A DNA stretch of 64,000 nucleotides, from the NCBI GenBank assembly GCA_017430765.1, contig JAFRMI010000031.1, positions 27,537-91,536 of the forward strand, in the 5' to 3' direction. Shown here piece by piece: positions 1-9,264 of this stretch. Below the pieces are notes generated by a model. The model saw only the letters and a list, made by a program, of their open reading frames with translations. It had not been told where the DNA came from and made no database searches. The position numbers and the translations under genes were made by a program. The DNA is from Lachnospiraceae bacterium. Its GTDB lineage: Bacteria > Bacillota_A > Clostridia > Lachnospirales > Lachnospiraceae. The stretch's first letter is position 1. Each line of letters starts with the position of its first letter.

Positions 1-1281
1 GTGTTTGAATCCGGACATCCTCTGGATAAGAGGAGATGTCCGATCGACGGGAAGCAGGTAAAGTCCTGCATCCGCTGCGGCACCTGCGCGATTATGAACG
101 GATTCGGAGGAGCCGGCGCCTTCTCGGACGGAAAATACAATATTACCAACGATTTCGGCGGCACACTCTACGAGTACATCGGAAGAGAAGAAGCGCTCTC
201 CCTTATGCATTATGTGGACGGGATCAATGTCGCAAACGGCGGAGAGAACACACATATGTACAGTACCGCCGGAACTGAATTCAAGAAGCTCTGCATGCAG
301 AACGGGCTGACACTTCTGGATGCGTCGGTCCGGCATCTGGGAACGGATATCAACTACATTGTCCTCCGGAATCTTTATGAGAAACTGGCGGAGAAGGTGG
401 ACTTCTTCTTTGATACGGCGGTCAGACGCGTGGAGATCCGGGACGGGAAGTATGCGGCGGTCTTCGACGGCGGGGAGGCGGAGAGCAGCACCTGCATTGT
501 TTCCGTCGGCCGAAGCGGCAGCAAGTGGATGGAGGAGGTCTGCCGCGATCTTGCCATCCCCACTAAGTCAAACCGGGTTGACATCGGCGTCCGCGTGGAA
601 ATCCCGGCTGTCATCTTCTCGCATCTGACGGATCAGCTTTATGAGAGCAAGATCGTTTACCGGACACGGAAGTTTGAGGACAATGTGCGGACTTTCTGCA
701 TGAACCCGAACGGGATTGTTGTCAATGAGAATACCAACGGCATCGTGACCGTCAATGGGCACAGCTTTGAGGATCCGGAGAAGAAGACGGAGAATACGAA
801 CTTTGCGCTCCTTGTATCGAAGCACTTCTCGGAGCCCTTTAAAGACAGCAACGGATACGGCGAGAGCATCGCACGTCTCTCCAATATGCTGGGAGGGGGT
901 GTGATCGTACAGCGCTTCGGTGATCTCGAGAGAGGACGGAGAAGCAACGCCAAGAGAATCGAGGAATGCACTGTGCGGCCGACACTTGCTGCGACGCCCG
1001 GGGATCTGAGTCTCGTTCTTCCGAAGAGAATTCTGGACGGGATTATCGAGATGATTTACGCGCTCGATAAGATCGCGCCGGGCACAGCCAACGACGACAC
1101 GCTCCTCTACGGGGTGGAGGTGAAATTTTACAATATGGAGGTGCGGCTGGACCGGAACCTCATGACGAAATATCCGGGACTTTACATGATCGGTGACGGG
1201 AGCGGCGTCACCCACTCGCTGTCCCACGCATCCGCAAGCGGTGTCTATGTGGCAAGAAGAATTGCCGGGACCGCACAATAG
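1..1281 (+). CDS. FAD/NAD(P)-dependent oxidoreductase, 5'-truncated
   Basis: This is the C-terminal 426 residues of a flavoprotein oxidoreductase whose N-terminal FAD-binding Rossmann segment lies upstream of the window. The open frame runs to base 1, so the leading GTG is probably an internal valine. Visible features are a Cys cluster near the start (CIRCGTC, about residues 23-29), the glycine-rich GFGGAGAFSDGK stretch just after it, and the C-terminal FAD-contact motif GDGSGVTHSLSHASASG (about residues 398-414), typical of the long FAD-dependent dehydrogenases common in Clostridia. The substrate is not known for this family. It is followed after 40 bp by fbp, so the two may be co-transcribed. 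Family assignment is firm; a specific reaction cannot be given. Confidence 0.8.
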   Translation: MFESGHPLDKRRCPIDGKQVKSCIRCGTCAIMNGFGGAGAFSDGKYNITNDFGGTLYEYIGREEALSLMHYVDGINVANGGENTHMYSTAGTEFKKLCMQNGLTLLDASVRHLGTDINYIVLRNLYEKLAEKVDFFFDTAVRRVEIRDGKYAAVFDGGEAESSTCIVSVGRSGSKWMEEVCRDLAIPTKSNRVDIGVRVEIPAVIFSHLTDQLYESKIVYRTRKFEDNVRTFCMNPNGIVVNENTNGIVTVNGHSFEDPEKKTENTNFALLVSKHFSEPFKDSNGYGESIARLSNMLGGGVIVQRFGDLERGRRSNAKRIEECTVRPTLAATPGDLSLVLPKRILDGIIEMIYALDKIAPGTANDDTLLYGVEVKFYNMEVRLDRNLMTKYPGLYMIGDGSGVTHSLSHASASGVYVARRIAGTAQ

Positions 1282-1321
1282 CAGCCCGCTGTTTTGCATC
1301 TGGAGACCAGGAGGGAAGAAG

Positions 1322-3271
1322 ATGGAACAATTTGAAAAAAAGTACCTCGAGCGCATGGCCGAAATATACCCGACGATTGCCAAGACGGCCACGGAGATCA
1401 TTAACCTGTCCGCGATCCTGAACCTTCCGAAGGGGACGGAACATTTTATCACGGATATCCACGGGGAATACGAAGCTTTTTCCCATGTGATGCGCAACGG
1501 TTCCGGTGCCGTCCGGAAGAAAGTGGAGGAGGTCTTCGGCAGGACACTTCCCGAAGAGGACATCCGGGAACTTTCGACGCTCATCTACTATCCCGAGGAG
1601 AAGATCGACCTTGTCCGGCGGGGGAAGACGGAGAAGCAGATGAACAGCTGGTACAAGATCATGCTCTACAGGCTGATCGATGTGTGCCGTTACACTTCTA
1701 ATAAATACGCCAGGATGAAGGTCCGGAGACTTCTGCCGGAAGACTTTGCTTTCATCATAGAGGAGCTGATTACCGAGCGCTACGACATCGCGGATAAGGA
1801 GGCCTATTATGGGGAAATCATCGATACTATTATCCGGATCCACCGCGCCGACAAGCTGATCATCGCCTTCGCGGAGCTGATTCCGAAACTGACCGTGGAT
1901 CATCTCCATATCCTCGGCGACATCTATGACCGGGGAAGCGGATCGGATGATATCATGGACACGCTCATGGAGCACCACAGCCTGGATATTCAGTGGGGCA
2001 ATCACGATGTGGTGTGGATGGGGGCCGCCGCAGGCCAGCCCTGCTGTATTGCCAACGTGATCCGTGTCTGCGCGCGCTACGGCAATCTGGATCTTCTGGA
2101 GGACGGATATGGGATCAATCTGCTGCCGCTGGCCACATTTTCCCTGAAAACATACGGGGATGACCCGTGCGAGTGCTTCCACCTGAAAGACACCGCCGGC
2201 AGCGCGGAGGAAAATGATCTCGTCATGCGCATTCACAAGGCCATCTCCGTGATCCAGTTCAAGATGGAGGGCCAGCTCTATAAAAAACGTCCCAACTTCG
2301 ATCTCTCCGACAGAAACCTCATGGAGGCAATCGATTATGAGAAGGGAACCGTGACAGTGGACGGAAAGAGCTATGCGATGCTCGATATGAACTTTCCGAC
2401 GGTGAATCCGGAGGATCCGAACGCGCTCTCGGAGGAGGAAGAGCAGGTCATGGAGAGACTCCGCATCGCGTTCCTTGGCTGCAGGAGACTGCAGACGCAT
2501 ATGCAGTTCCTTCTCAACAACGGAGCCCTCTATAAGGTCGCAAACGGCAATCTCCTCTATCACGGCTGCATGCCGCTGGATGAAAACGGCAATTTTAAGG
2601 ATGTGACCGTCTACGGGGAAACTCTCCGCGGAAAGGCGCTCTATGACAGGCTGGATACATATGTGCGGAGAGCTTTCTTCGCCACGGACCCGGTTCTCCG
2701 CGAGGAGGGGCGCGATATTCTGTGGTGGATCTGGCTCCACAGGGATTCCCCGGTCTTCGGAAAACACAAGATGGCGACATTCGAGCGGTATTTTATTGCC
2801 GAGAAGGAGACGCACAAGGAAAACAAAATTCCGTATTACAGCTTCCTCGATGATGAAAGATGTGTCAGGTCCATTCTCGAGGAGTTTGGCCTTACAGATG
2901 AGACATCGCATATCATCAACGGGCATGTTCCTGTTAAACGCGGGGAGTCCCCGATTCACTGCGGCGGTAAGCTTCTGGTCATCGACGGAGGTTTCTCGAA
3001 GGCGTACCAGGGGCAGACAGGGATTGCCGGCTATACGCTGATCTACAATTCTTTCGGCGTCCGTCTCGTCGCGCATGAGGCCTTCACTTCGAGGGAGGAT
3101 GCCGTCTCTTTCGGCACGGACATCCACTCCGACAAGGTGATGGTGGAGCGTTACCCGCACAGGCTGTCAATCGCTGATACCGACAGGGGAAAACAGCTGA
3201 TGGAAAGAATCGCCGAACTGGAGAAGCTGCTCGAGGCGTACAGGCAGGGTGAAATCGTCGAAAAGGGATGA
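1322..3271 (+). CDS. fbp: Fructose-1,6-bisphosphatase, class III
   Basis: It hydrolyses fructose 1,6-bisphosphate to fructose 6-phosphate in gluconeogenesis. The 649-residue product matches the usual length of the Firmicutes class III enzyme, which belongs to the calcineurin-like metallophosphatases. Metal-binding motifs are visible: DIHGEY (Asp45, His47), GDIYDRG (about 199-205), GNHD (226-229), and a late INGHVPV segment followed by a CGGKLLVIDGG segment. The open frame extends upstream to 1193, but ATG 1322 is chosen because AGGAGGGAAG precedes it and family members begin near MEQFEKKYL. An intrinsic terminator follows. High confidence from the full-length match to family motifs. Confidence 0.95.
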   Translation: MEQFEKKYLERMAEIYPTIAKTATEIINLSAILNLPKGTEHFITDIHGEYEAFSHVMRNGSGAVRKKVEEVFGRTLPEEDIRELSTLIYYPEEKIDLVRRGKTEKQMNSWYKIMLYRLIDVCRYTSNKYARMKVRRLLPEDFAFIIEELITERYDIADKEAYYGEIIDTIIRIHRADKLIIAFAELIPKLTVDHLHILGDIYDRGSGSDDIMDTLMEHHSLDIQWGNHDVVWMGAAAGQPCCIANVIRVCARYGNLDLLEDGYGINLLPLATFSLKTYGDDPCECFHLKDTAGSAEENDLVMRIHKAISVIQFKMEGQLYKKRPNFDLSDRNLMEAIDYEKGTVTVDGKSYAMLDMNFPTVNPEDPNALSEEEEQVMERLRIAFLGCRRLQTHMQFLLNNGALYKVANGNLLYHGCMPLDENGNFKDVTVYGETLRGKALYDRLDTYVRRAFFATDPVLREEGRDILWWIWLHRDSPVFGKHKMATFERYFIAEKETHKENKIPYYSFLDDERCVRSILEEFGLTDETSHIINGHVPVKRGESPIHCGGKLLVIDGGFSKAYQGQTGIAGYTLIYNSFGVRLVAHEAFTSREDAVSFGTDIHSDKVMVERYPHRLSIADTDRGKQLMERIAELEKLLEAYRQGEIVEKG

Positions 3272-3313
3272 ACGGCGTGAAGGGATCGAACATCTGAATA
3301 CAGATATTGTGTT

Positions 3314-3345
3314 GGCACCGCCGGCGGATCGGCGGTGCCTGTTTT
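3314..3345 (+). terminator. Rho-independent terminator after fbp
   Basis: GGCACCGCC (3314-3322) and GGCGGTGCC (3331-3339) form a perfect 9-bp stem, followed by TGTTTT. It lies between fbp and the alanyl-tRNA editing gene. Confidence 0.75.
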
Positions 3346-3367
3346 AAACCGCGACGGGAGGAAAACT

Positions 3368-4567
3368 ATGAGAGACGCAAATGAGATCAGGACGCGGAGG
3401 CTGTATGACGGGGACGCATACGCGTCGGAATTCGACGCGGTTGTGCTGGCCGCTGACGGGAATGACATTGTCCTCGATCAGACACTGTTTTTTCCGGAGG
3501 AAGGGGGACAGTGTCCGGACCGCGGCGTCCTGATGAAAGAAGGAAGGCAGGAGACAGCCTTTTCCGTCACAGACGTGCGGATCCGGGACGGGGAGATTCA
3601 CCATTTGATAAGGGAGACGGGTGCATTTGCTGCGGGGGACCGGGTGCACGGAAAAATTGACTGGAACTTTCGATTTTCCAATATGCAGCAGCACTCCGGG
3701 GAGCACCTGTTCTCAGGGATCGTGCACAGACGGTACGGGTTTGACAATGTCGGTTTTCATCTTAGCGGGAAGGAAGTGACCCTCGACTTTAACGGGGTGA
3801 TTCCCGGAGAGGATATCCCCTCGATCGAGGAGGAAATAGCAGAGGTGATCTTCGCGGATCTGCCATCTGAAGTACGTGTGACGACGCCGGAGGAGCGGGA
3901 GAAACTGTCCTACCGGAGCAAGCTGGATCTCCCGGGAGACGTGCGGATCGTCATCTATCCGGGGGTCGACGCGTGCGCCTGCTGCGCGCCGCATGTCCGG
4001 AGAACGGGAGAGATCGGGCTTCTCACCGTGACGGGCATGATCAACTGGAAAGGGGGCGTGCGGGTCAGCATTCTCTGCGGTATGCGCGCGTTCCGGTACC
4101 TTGCGGAGGAGCACCGCATTCTGACGCGCACGGCGCGGTATCTCACGACGTCCCCGTCCGAGGTCTACGCGCAGACTGTCCGTCTGAAAGAAGAAAACCG
4201 CACGCTGATGTCTTCCCTCCGTGAGACCGGGGAGCAGCTGCTTCTTATAAAGGCAGGAGCTCTCCCCCCGGAGGACGATGTCGTGCTTTTTTCCACAGGA
4301 ACGGATCAGCAGACGGCCAGGGGTGCCGTAAACGCGATGATGGCAGAGCGCAGCGGAATCTGTGCGGTGTTTTCCGGATCGGATGAGGAGGGCTACACGT
4401 TTCTGATCGGGAGTGCGCACGCGGACACCCGGGTAGTCTGCAAAAAACTCCGGGAGAAACTCGGCGCGAAGGGCGGCGGAAAAAAGGAGATGGTTGAAGG
4501 GAAAGTTCACGCCAAAGAGGAGGAGATCCGCGCGGTCTTCACGGCAGAGCGGTCAGGAAACGAATAA
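3368..4567 (+). CDS. Alanyl-tRNA editing protein (AlaX-like, DHHA1 C-terminus)
   Basis: A free-standing relative of the AlaRS editing domain, expected to deacylate mischarged Ser- or Gly-tRNA(Ala) in the cytoplasm. The N-terminal tRNA_SAD-type half carries the zinc-binding HSGEH (His109, His113) and CACCAPH (Cys205 region, His209). FFPEEGGQ at about residue 41 is the typical threonyl/alanyl tRNA synthetase second-additional-domain motif. The C-terminal half (about 250-399) is DHHA1-like and ends with a Gly/Lys-rich AKGGGKKEMVEGK stretch. The ATG at 3368 has GGGAGG just upstream; the open frame begins earlier at 3335, inside the terminator region. At 399 residues it is the long AlaX form seen in many Clostridia. 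Confidence 0.88.
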   Translation: MRDANEIRTRRLYDGDAYASEFDAVVLAADGNDIVLDQTLFFPEEGGQCPDRGVLMKEGRQETAFSVTDVRIRDGEIHHLIRETGAFAAGDRVHGKIDWNFRFSNMQQHSGEHLFSGIVHRRYGFDNVGFHLSGKEVTLDFNGVIPGEDIPSIEEEIAEVIFADLPSEVRVTTPEEREKLSYRSKLDLPGDVRIVIYPGVDACACCAPHVRRTGEIGLLTVTGMINWKGGVRVSILCGMRAFRYLAEEHRILTRTARYLTTSPSEVYAQTVRLKEENRTLMSSLRETGEQLLLIKAGALPPEDDVVLFSTGTDQQTARGAVNAMMAERSGICAVFSGSDEEGYTFLIGSAHADTRVVCKKLREKLGAKGGGKKEMVEGKVHAKEEEIRAVFTAERSGNE

Positions 4568-4608
4568 GGGGCTTATTTACAATTACTAAAGAAAATGGTA
4601 AGATTTTT

Positions 4609-4636
4609 TTGCAACCGAGTGGTGTTTGTATATAAA
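4609..4636 (+). promoter_or_regulatory. Sigma-A-type promoter for xdhC
   Basis: TTGCAA (4609-4614), a 16-bp spacer and TATAAA (4631-4636), 13 bp ahead of the xdhC start. The transcript leader would be very short. Confidence 0.55.
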
Positions 4637-4649
4637 TCGGAGATAAGAT

Positions 4650-5711
4650 ATGAACAATCAATCCTATTATGAAGTGCAGTCCTGTCTGCCTGTCGGAACC
4701 AGGAACATCGCTTTTACGGCTGTATCCGGAGCCCGGAGAGGTGAGAAAGTGCTCCTGTCAGAAGGAAGGACGGTCTGGGAGAGCGGCAGGGACGGGGAAT
4801 TTTCCGCCCTGGTAAAAGCATTTCTCGAATCACATCCCGAGACATCTTTCATGCCCACCGGTGTCTATGAGTATGAGGGCACATCGTTTTACATGGAGGA
4901 ACTGTTCCGGGAGAAAATGCTCTATATCTGCGGCGGCGGTCATGTGGCAGGTGCTCTGCTCCGCATGGCGAAAATGGCCGGCTTCCGGGTCACGATTCTG
5001 GAGGACCGTCCGGAATACGAGGAGATCTCGAGGAACGCGGGCGCGGATGATGTCGTGATCGGCAGCTTTGAGAAGATTACTGCGGATGTCCCTGCGGACA
5101 GCTCTGCGTATATTGCCATCATGACCAATGGCCACAAGCACGACAGGGAGTGTCTGGCTGCCGTTCTGGGAAAGCCATTTGCGTATATCGGTATGATCGG
5201 CAGCCGCCGGAAGAACCAGATGCTCTACGACGCCCTGCTCGAGGAAGGATTTACGCAGGAGATGATTGACGCCGTCCATGCGCCGATCGGCCTTCCGATC
5301 CACGCGGAGACGCCGGTGGAGATCGCCGTCTCCATTCTCGCGGAAATCATCGGCGTAAAAAACGGGGAGACGAAGAGTGAGGGGTTCTCAAGGCCCCTTA
5401 TGAAAGCGCTTACGTCCGGAGAGCCTATGGTGCTGGCGACCATTGCGGAAAAGATCGGAAGCGCTCCCCGCGGGGCCGGCTCCAAGATGGTTGTTTATCC
5501 GGACGGACATATTCTGGGTACGGTCGGCGGAGGCCGCGGTGAAGCGGATATTATAAAGCTGGCTGTCAGGCAGCTTGAGGAGGGCGGAGCGTTTTCCGTC
5601 CATCACGTGGACATGACGGCGTCCGGCAGTGTGAAAGACATGGATACGGAACTGATCTGCGGCGGAGAGGTGGATGTCCTTTTGGAGACCGTCGGGAAAG
5701 AGTCTGAGTGA
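4650..5711 (+). CDS. xdhC: XdhC/CoxI-family molybdenum hydroxylase accessory protein
   Basis: XdhC-type proteins bind molybdenum cofactor and help its sulfuration and insertion into xanthine dehydrogenase-like hydroxylases. The 353-residue product has the XdhC Rossmann domain in the middle (YICGGGHVAGALL at about 91, then a nucleotide-binding VTILEDRPEY stretch) and the XdhC/CoxI domain at the C-terminus (about 250-345, with APRGAGSKM and GTVGGGRGE). Domain order (Rossmann first, CoxI last) is that found in Clostridia. The ATG at 4650 gives the shortest reasonable leader downstream of the promoter. It is followed after 72 bp by a molybdopterin-binding protein gene, which supports a molybdenum-enzyme role. 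The hydroxylase itself is not in the window. Confidence 0.85.
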   Translation: MNNQSYYEVQSCLPVGTRNIAFTAVSGARRGEKVLLSEGRTVWESGRDGEFSALVKAFLESHPETSFMPTGVYEYEGTSFYMEELFREKMLYICGGGHVAGALLRMAKMAGFRVTILEDRPEYEEISRNAGADDVVIGSFEKITADVPADSSAYIAIMTNGHKHDRECLAAVLGKPFAYIGMIGSRRKNQMLYDALLEEGFTQEMIDAVHAPIGLPIHAETPVEIAVSILAEIIGVKNGETKSEGFSRPLMKALTSGEPMVLATIAEKIGSAPRGAGSKMVVYPDGHILGTVGGGRGEADIIKLAVRQLEEGGAFSVHHVDMTASGSVKDMDTELICGGEVDVLLETVGKESE

Positions 5712-5783
5712 ACCTGTGCTGCAGGGATTCGCCGGTCCTTGGAAGATGATAATGAGGGATTACACAGATAGGAGGGTATCACT

Positions 5784-6837
5784 ATGAAATGCATCAAAAC
5801 GACGGAAGCGGTCGGGCATGTCCTGTGCCATGACATTACGCAGATTATACCGGGCGAATACAAAGGGCCGGTATTTAAGAAGGGGCATGTTGTCCGTGAG
5901 GAAGATATTCCGGTTCTTTTAAGTGTGGGGAAGGAGAATCTCTACATCTTTGAGATGGACGAATCGATGATGCATGAAAATGACGCGGCGGAAGTCCTCT
6001 GCTCCATCTCCAGGGGCGCCCACATGGAGGCCTCCCCGGTTAACGAAGGGAAGATTGAACTGACCGCGGAGACGGACGGTCTTCTCAAAATTAACCGGAA
6101 AGCTCTCCGGAAACTCAATACGATGGGGGAGATCGTGATCGCATCCCGCTTTGGAGATTTTCCTGTAAAAGGCCGGCGACAAGATTGCCGGGATGCGCGT
6201 TGTGCCGCTTGTGATCGCGCGGGAGAAGATGGAGGAGGCGAAGCGGGCGGCAGGAGAGGAGCCGATCTTCTCGCTGCTTCCGTTTGCAAAGAAGAAAGTT
6301 GGCATAGTTGTCACCGGAAATGAAGTGAAAACCGGCCGTATAGAGGACAAGTTTTCGCCGGTCGTCGTCTCCAAGATCGCGGAATACGGAGGCGAGCCCA
6401 TCGGCTGCCTGTTCCCCGGAGATGATAAGGAGGAGGAGATCGCATGTATCCGGTCCTTCATCGAACAGGGCGCGGAACTTGTGGTCTGTACCGGAGGAAT
6501 GAGCGTGGATCCGGACGACCGTACGCCATTTGCCATCCGCGAGGCGTCGGACCGCGTAATCTCCTACGGGGCACCGGTTCTTCCCGGCGCGATGTTTATG
6601 CTGGGATACAGGGATATTCCGGCCGGAGAAGGGAAGGAAGCGGGACGGGTCCCGATCGTCGGACTGCCGGGATGCGTGATGTATGCGAAACGCACGATCT
6701 TTGATCTCATCCTTCCCCGTCTGATGGCGGACGATGAGATAACGGCGGAGGAGCTCGGGTTCCTCGGCGAAGGCGGTCTGTGCCTTGGATGCGCGGTCTG
6801 CACGTTCCCGAACTGCGGATTCGGTAAGGGAAGATAA
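5784..6837 (+). pseudogene. Molybdopterin-binding protein (MoeA/MogA-like), frameshifted
   Basis: Two overlapping frames together make one molybdopterin-binding protein of about 350 residues. The first (from ATG 5784, after GGAGGG) encodes the N-terminal part up to FGDFPVK. The second frame resumes at GDKIAGMRVVPLVIA and continues through the MoCF-biosynthesis domain, with VGIVVTGNEVKTG and the TGGMSVDPDDRTPFAI motif, to a Cys-rich end (LCLGCAVCTFPNCGFGKG) at 6837. Deleting one G at 6171-6172 restores a continuous VKAGDKIAGMR reading. The first frame otherwise runs into nonsense and stops at 6323. This is either a real inactivating +1 insertion or a base-calling error. The gene follows xdhC and should act in molybdenum cofactor handling if intact. 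Confidence 0.8.
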
Positions 6838-6925
6838 CCGCAGATACAGGAAATGGCAAAAAATAGCAGGCATTCGTCTAAATCCCCTTTTCATGGAGCG
6901 GATTTCAGTATACACTGATAAAGTT

Positions 6926-7507
6926 ATGGACCTGCTATTTTATCTGAACAGCATATTGCTCGGGGTGGGGCTCGCGATGGATGCATTTTCCGTATCGATC
7001 GCGAACGGTCTGCACGCCCCGGGCATGGGCCGGAGACGCTCGGCGGTGATTGCCGGGACCTTCGGCTTTTTTCAGTTCGCCATGCCGATGATCGGATGGG
7101 TTCTTGTCAGGACACTCATGGCGGCGTTTCGCTCTTTCCAGAAATTTGTCCCCTGGATCGCACTGCTTCTTCTGCTCTGCATCGGGGGAAAGATGCTGCT
7201 TGAAGGCATTCGGCATCCCGCAGGGGAAGAGGGGACCGGAGCACCCGGCGCGGGGGAACTCCTGCTTCAGGGAATTGCGACTTCGATCGACGCGCTGTCC
7301 GTCGGCTTTACGATCGCCGGCTATCGCGTGGGAGCCGCTTTTACAGCGTCGCTGATCATCGCGGTCGTGACATTTTTTATCTGCCTGACGGGGCTCAGGA
7401 TCGGAAAGCATTTCGGAATGCGGCTCGCCGGGCGGGCGGATATTCTGGGCGGTGTCATTCTGATTGCAATTGGAATTGAGATATTTGTGAAGGGTATGAT
7501 CGCATAG
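6926..7507 (+). CDS. mntP: Putative manganese efflux pump MntP
   Basis: An inner-membrane protein of the MntP (DUF204) family, which exports Mn2+. About 193 residues with six predicted membrane helices arranged as two repeats: the first contains LGVGLAMDAFSVSIANG, the second contains QGIATSIDALSVGFTIAG. These paired Asp-containing helices are the family hallmark. The start is uncertain. The frame opens at 6785 with residues that do not look like this family; ATG 6926 begins exactly before the first helix but has only a weak ribosome site, and ATG 6893 is an alternative. No yybP-ykoY manganese riboswitch was recognised upstream. It lies 88 bp after the broken molybdopterin gene and 20 bp before the ABC exporter pair. 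Confidence 0.85.
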   Translation: MDLLFYLNSILLGVGLAMDAFSVSIANGLHAPGMGRRRSAVIAGTFGFFQFAMPMIGWVLVRTLMAAFRSFQKFVPWIALLLLLCIGGKMLLEGIRHPAGEEGTGAPGAGELLLQGIATSIDALSVGFTIAGYRVGAAFTASLIIAVVTFFICLTGLRIGKHFGMRLAGRADILGGVILIAIGIEIFVKGMIA

Positions 7508-7527
7508 ACCGAAGAAGGAGGACCAGC

Positions 7528-9264
7528 TTGAAACTCATACTTCGCGCACTGGAGAAATACCGCAGGGAAAGCATCATCGCGCCTCTCTTTAAGATGGCGG
7601 AAGCACTTCTCGATCTGTTCGTCCCTCTGATCATGGCGGAGATTATTGATTTCGGGATTGCTTCGGGGAACCGCGCCTATATCCTTTCAAGGTGCGGCCT
7701 TCTGCTGGGACTTGCCGCAGGGGGGCTTCTGATCAGCATCACGGCGCAGTTTTTTGCGGCTAAGGCGGCGGTCGGAGCCAGTACGGAAATCCGACACAAT
7801 CTGTTTGAGAAGATTATGGAGCTGGGATTCGGGGAGCTCGATGAGGCCGGGACCGGGACGCTCCTCACACGCCTGACAAGCGATGTCAACCAGGTGCAGA
7901 ATGTCATTAACCTCTCCCTCCGCCTGCTGCTCCGCTCTCCCTTTATCGTGTTCGGGGCGGCCGTGATGGCAATTTACGTGGACAGGCACGCGTCGGCCAT
8001 CTTCCTGCTCACAATTCCGGTGCTTGCCGCGGTGATTTTCACGATTATGAAACTGACGCGTCCCATGTATCGAAGCGTGCAGGGGGCTCTCGACACTGTC
8101 AGCGGGATTCTGCATGAGAACCTGACAGGCGTCCGCGTGGTCCGTGCTTTCGGCAGGAGTGAAAGTGAAAAAGAACGCTTCCGGAAGGCAGATTCACAGC
8201 TCCTCTTAAAGCAGCTGCAGGTGGGGAGGACGGCTTCTGTCATGAACCCGGTCGCGATGGTCATTGTCAATCTGGCGATTGTCGCGATTCTGAGCACGGG
8301 ATCTGTACAGGTCCAGGTGGGAACACTAACCCAGGGCGCAGTGATCGCCCTTGTCAATTATATGAACCAGATTCTGGTGGAACTTGTCAAGCTGGCGGAC
8401 CTTGTGGTGCAGATTGCCAGGGGACTGGCCTGCGCGGACCGCGTCGAGTCGGTTCTTGCGATGCAGCCGTCCCAGACTTACGGAAACTGCTCCGCTCCGG
8501 AAACTGTGGAAACAGGCGGGGCGGCTGTCGAGTTTGAAGATGTGTCCTTCCGTTACAGAGGCAGCGCCGCCAATGCTCTTGAACAGGTCAGCTTTAAGGT
8601 GAAGGCGGGGGAGATGATCGGGATTATCGGCGGAACGGGTTCCGCAAAATCGACGCTGGTGAATCTCATCCCCCGCTACTACGACGCGACGGAAGGGACG
8701 GTCCGCGTATTCGGGAGAGATGTCAGGGAGTATGATCGGGAATCACTCCGTGCCGCCGTGGCCTTTGTCCCCCAGAAGACGGTTCTTTTCCGCGGAACGA
8801 TCCGCACGAATCTTCTCATGGGCAGAGAGGACGCGTCGGATGCGGAACTGTGGAAGGCGCTGGACGCGGCCCAGGCTTCGGAATTTGTGCGGACGAAAGA
8901 AGGACAGCTTGATGCTGAAGTGCATCAGGGGGGAAGAAATTTTTCGGGCGGCCAGCGGCAGCGGCTCGCGATTGCCCGCGCCTTCGTCTCCCATGCGCCG
9001 ATTATGGTCCTTGATGACAGCCTGAGTGCCCTCGATTACGCGACGGACGCGGCCCTTAGAAAAGCACTCCGCAGTCTGCCGGATTCTGTTACGGTGTTTC
9101 TCGTCAGCCAGCGGGCATCGTCCGTCATGGCGGCGGACCGGATCCTGGTTCTCGATGACGGAGAGATCGCCGGAATGGGGTCTCACGAGGAACTTCTCGC
9201 ATCATCGGAGGTATACCGCGAGATCTGCCGGAGCCAGAACGTGGAGGGGAGGTGCGCGTCATGA
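7528..9264 (+). CDS. ABC exporter half-transporter, degenerate NBD subunit
   Basis: First subunit of a heterodimeric type I ABC exporter, 578 residues: a six-helix membrane domain (1-310) and a nucleotide-binding domain (330-575). Walker A is GGTGSAKST (368-376, Ala before Lys), signature FSGGQ (472-476), Walker B IMVLDD (492-497). The catalytic glutamate is Asp497 and the H-loop histidine is Gln528 (VSQRA). These changes mark it as the degenerate-site subunit, as in BmrC/BmrD-type heterodimers. It starts with TTG at 7528, preceded by AAGGAGGA. Its stop overlaps the next ABC gene by four bases (ATGA), so the two are translationally coupled. Substrate unknown; drug or peptide export is usual for the family. 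Confidence 0.9.
   Translation: MKLILRALEKYRRESIIAPLFKMAEALLDLFVPLIMAEIIDFGIASGNRAYILSRCGLLLGLAAGGLLISITAQFFAAKAAVGASTEIRHNLFEKIMELGFGELDEAGTGTLLTRLTSDVNQVQNVINLSLRLLLRSPFIVFGAAVMAIYVDRHASAIFLLTIPVLAAVIFTIMKLTRPMYRSVQGALDTVSGILHENLTGVRVVRAFGRSESEKERFRKADSQLLLKQLQVGRTASVMNPVAMVIVNLAIVAILSTGSVQVQVGTLTQGAVIALVNYMNQILVELVKLADLVVQIARGLACADRVESVLAMQPSQTYGNCSAPETVETGGAAVEFEDVSFRYRGSAANALEQVSFKVKAGEMIGIIGGTGSAKSTLVNLIPRYYDATEGTVRVFGRDVREYDRESLRAAVAFVPQKTVLFRGTIRTNLLMGREDASDAELWKALDAAQASEFVRTKEGQLDAEVHQGGRNFSGGQRQRLAIARAFVSHAPIMVLDDSLSALDYATDAALRKALRSLPDSVTVFLVSQRASSVMAADRILVLDDGEIAGMGSHEELLASSEVYREICRSQNVEGRCAS

Noticed and set aside
6165..6180. Programmed frameshift in the molybdopterin gene
   Set aside because: No slippery heptamer, no upstream Shine-Dalgarno-like stimulator and no downstream structure seen; a plain insertion explains it better.
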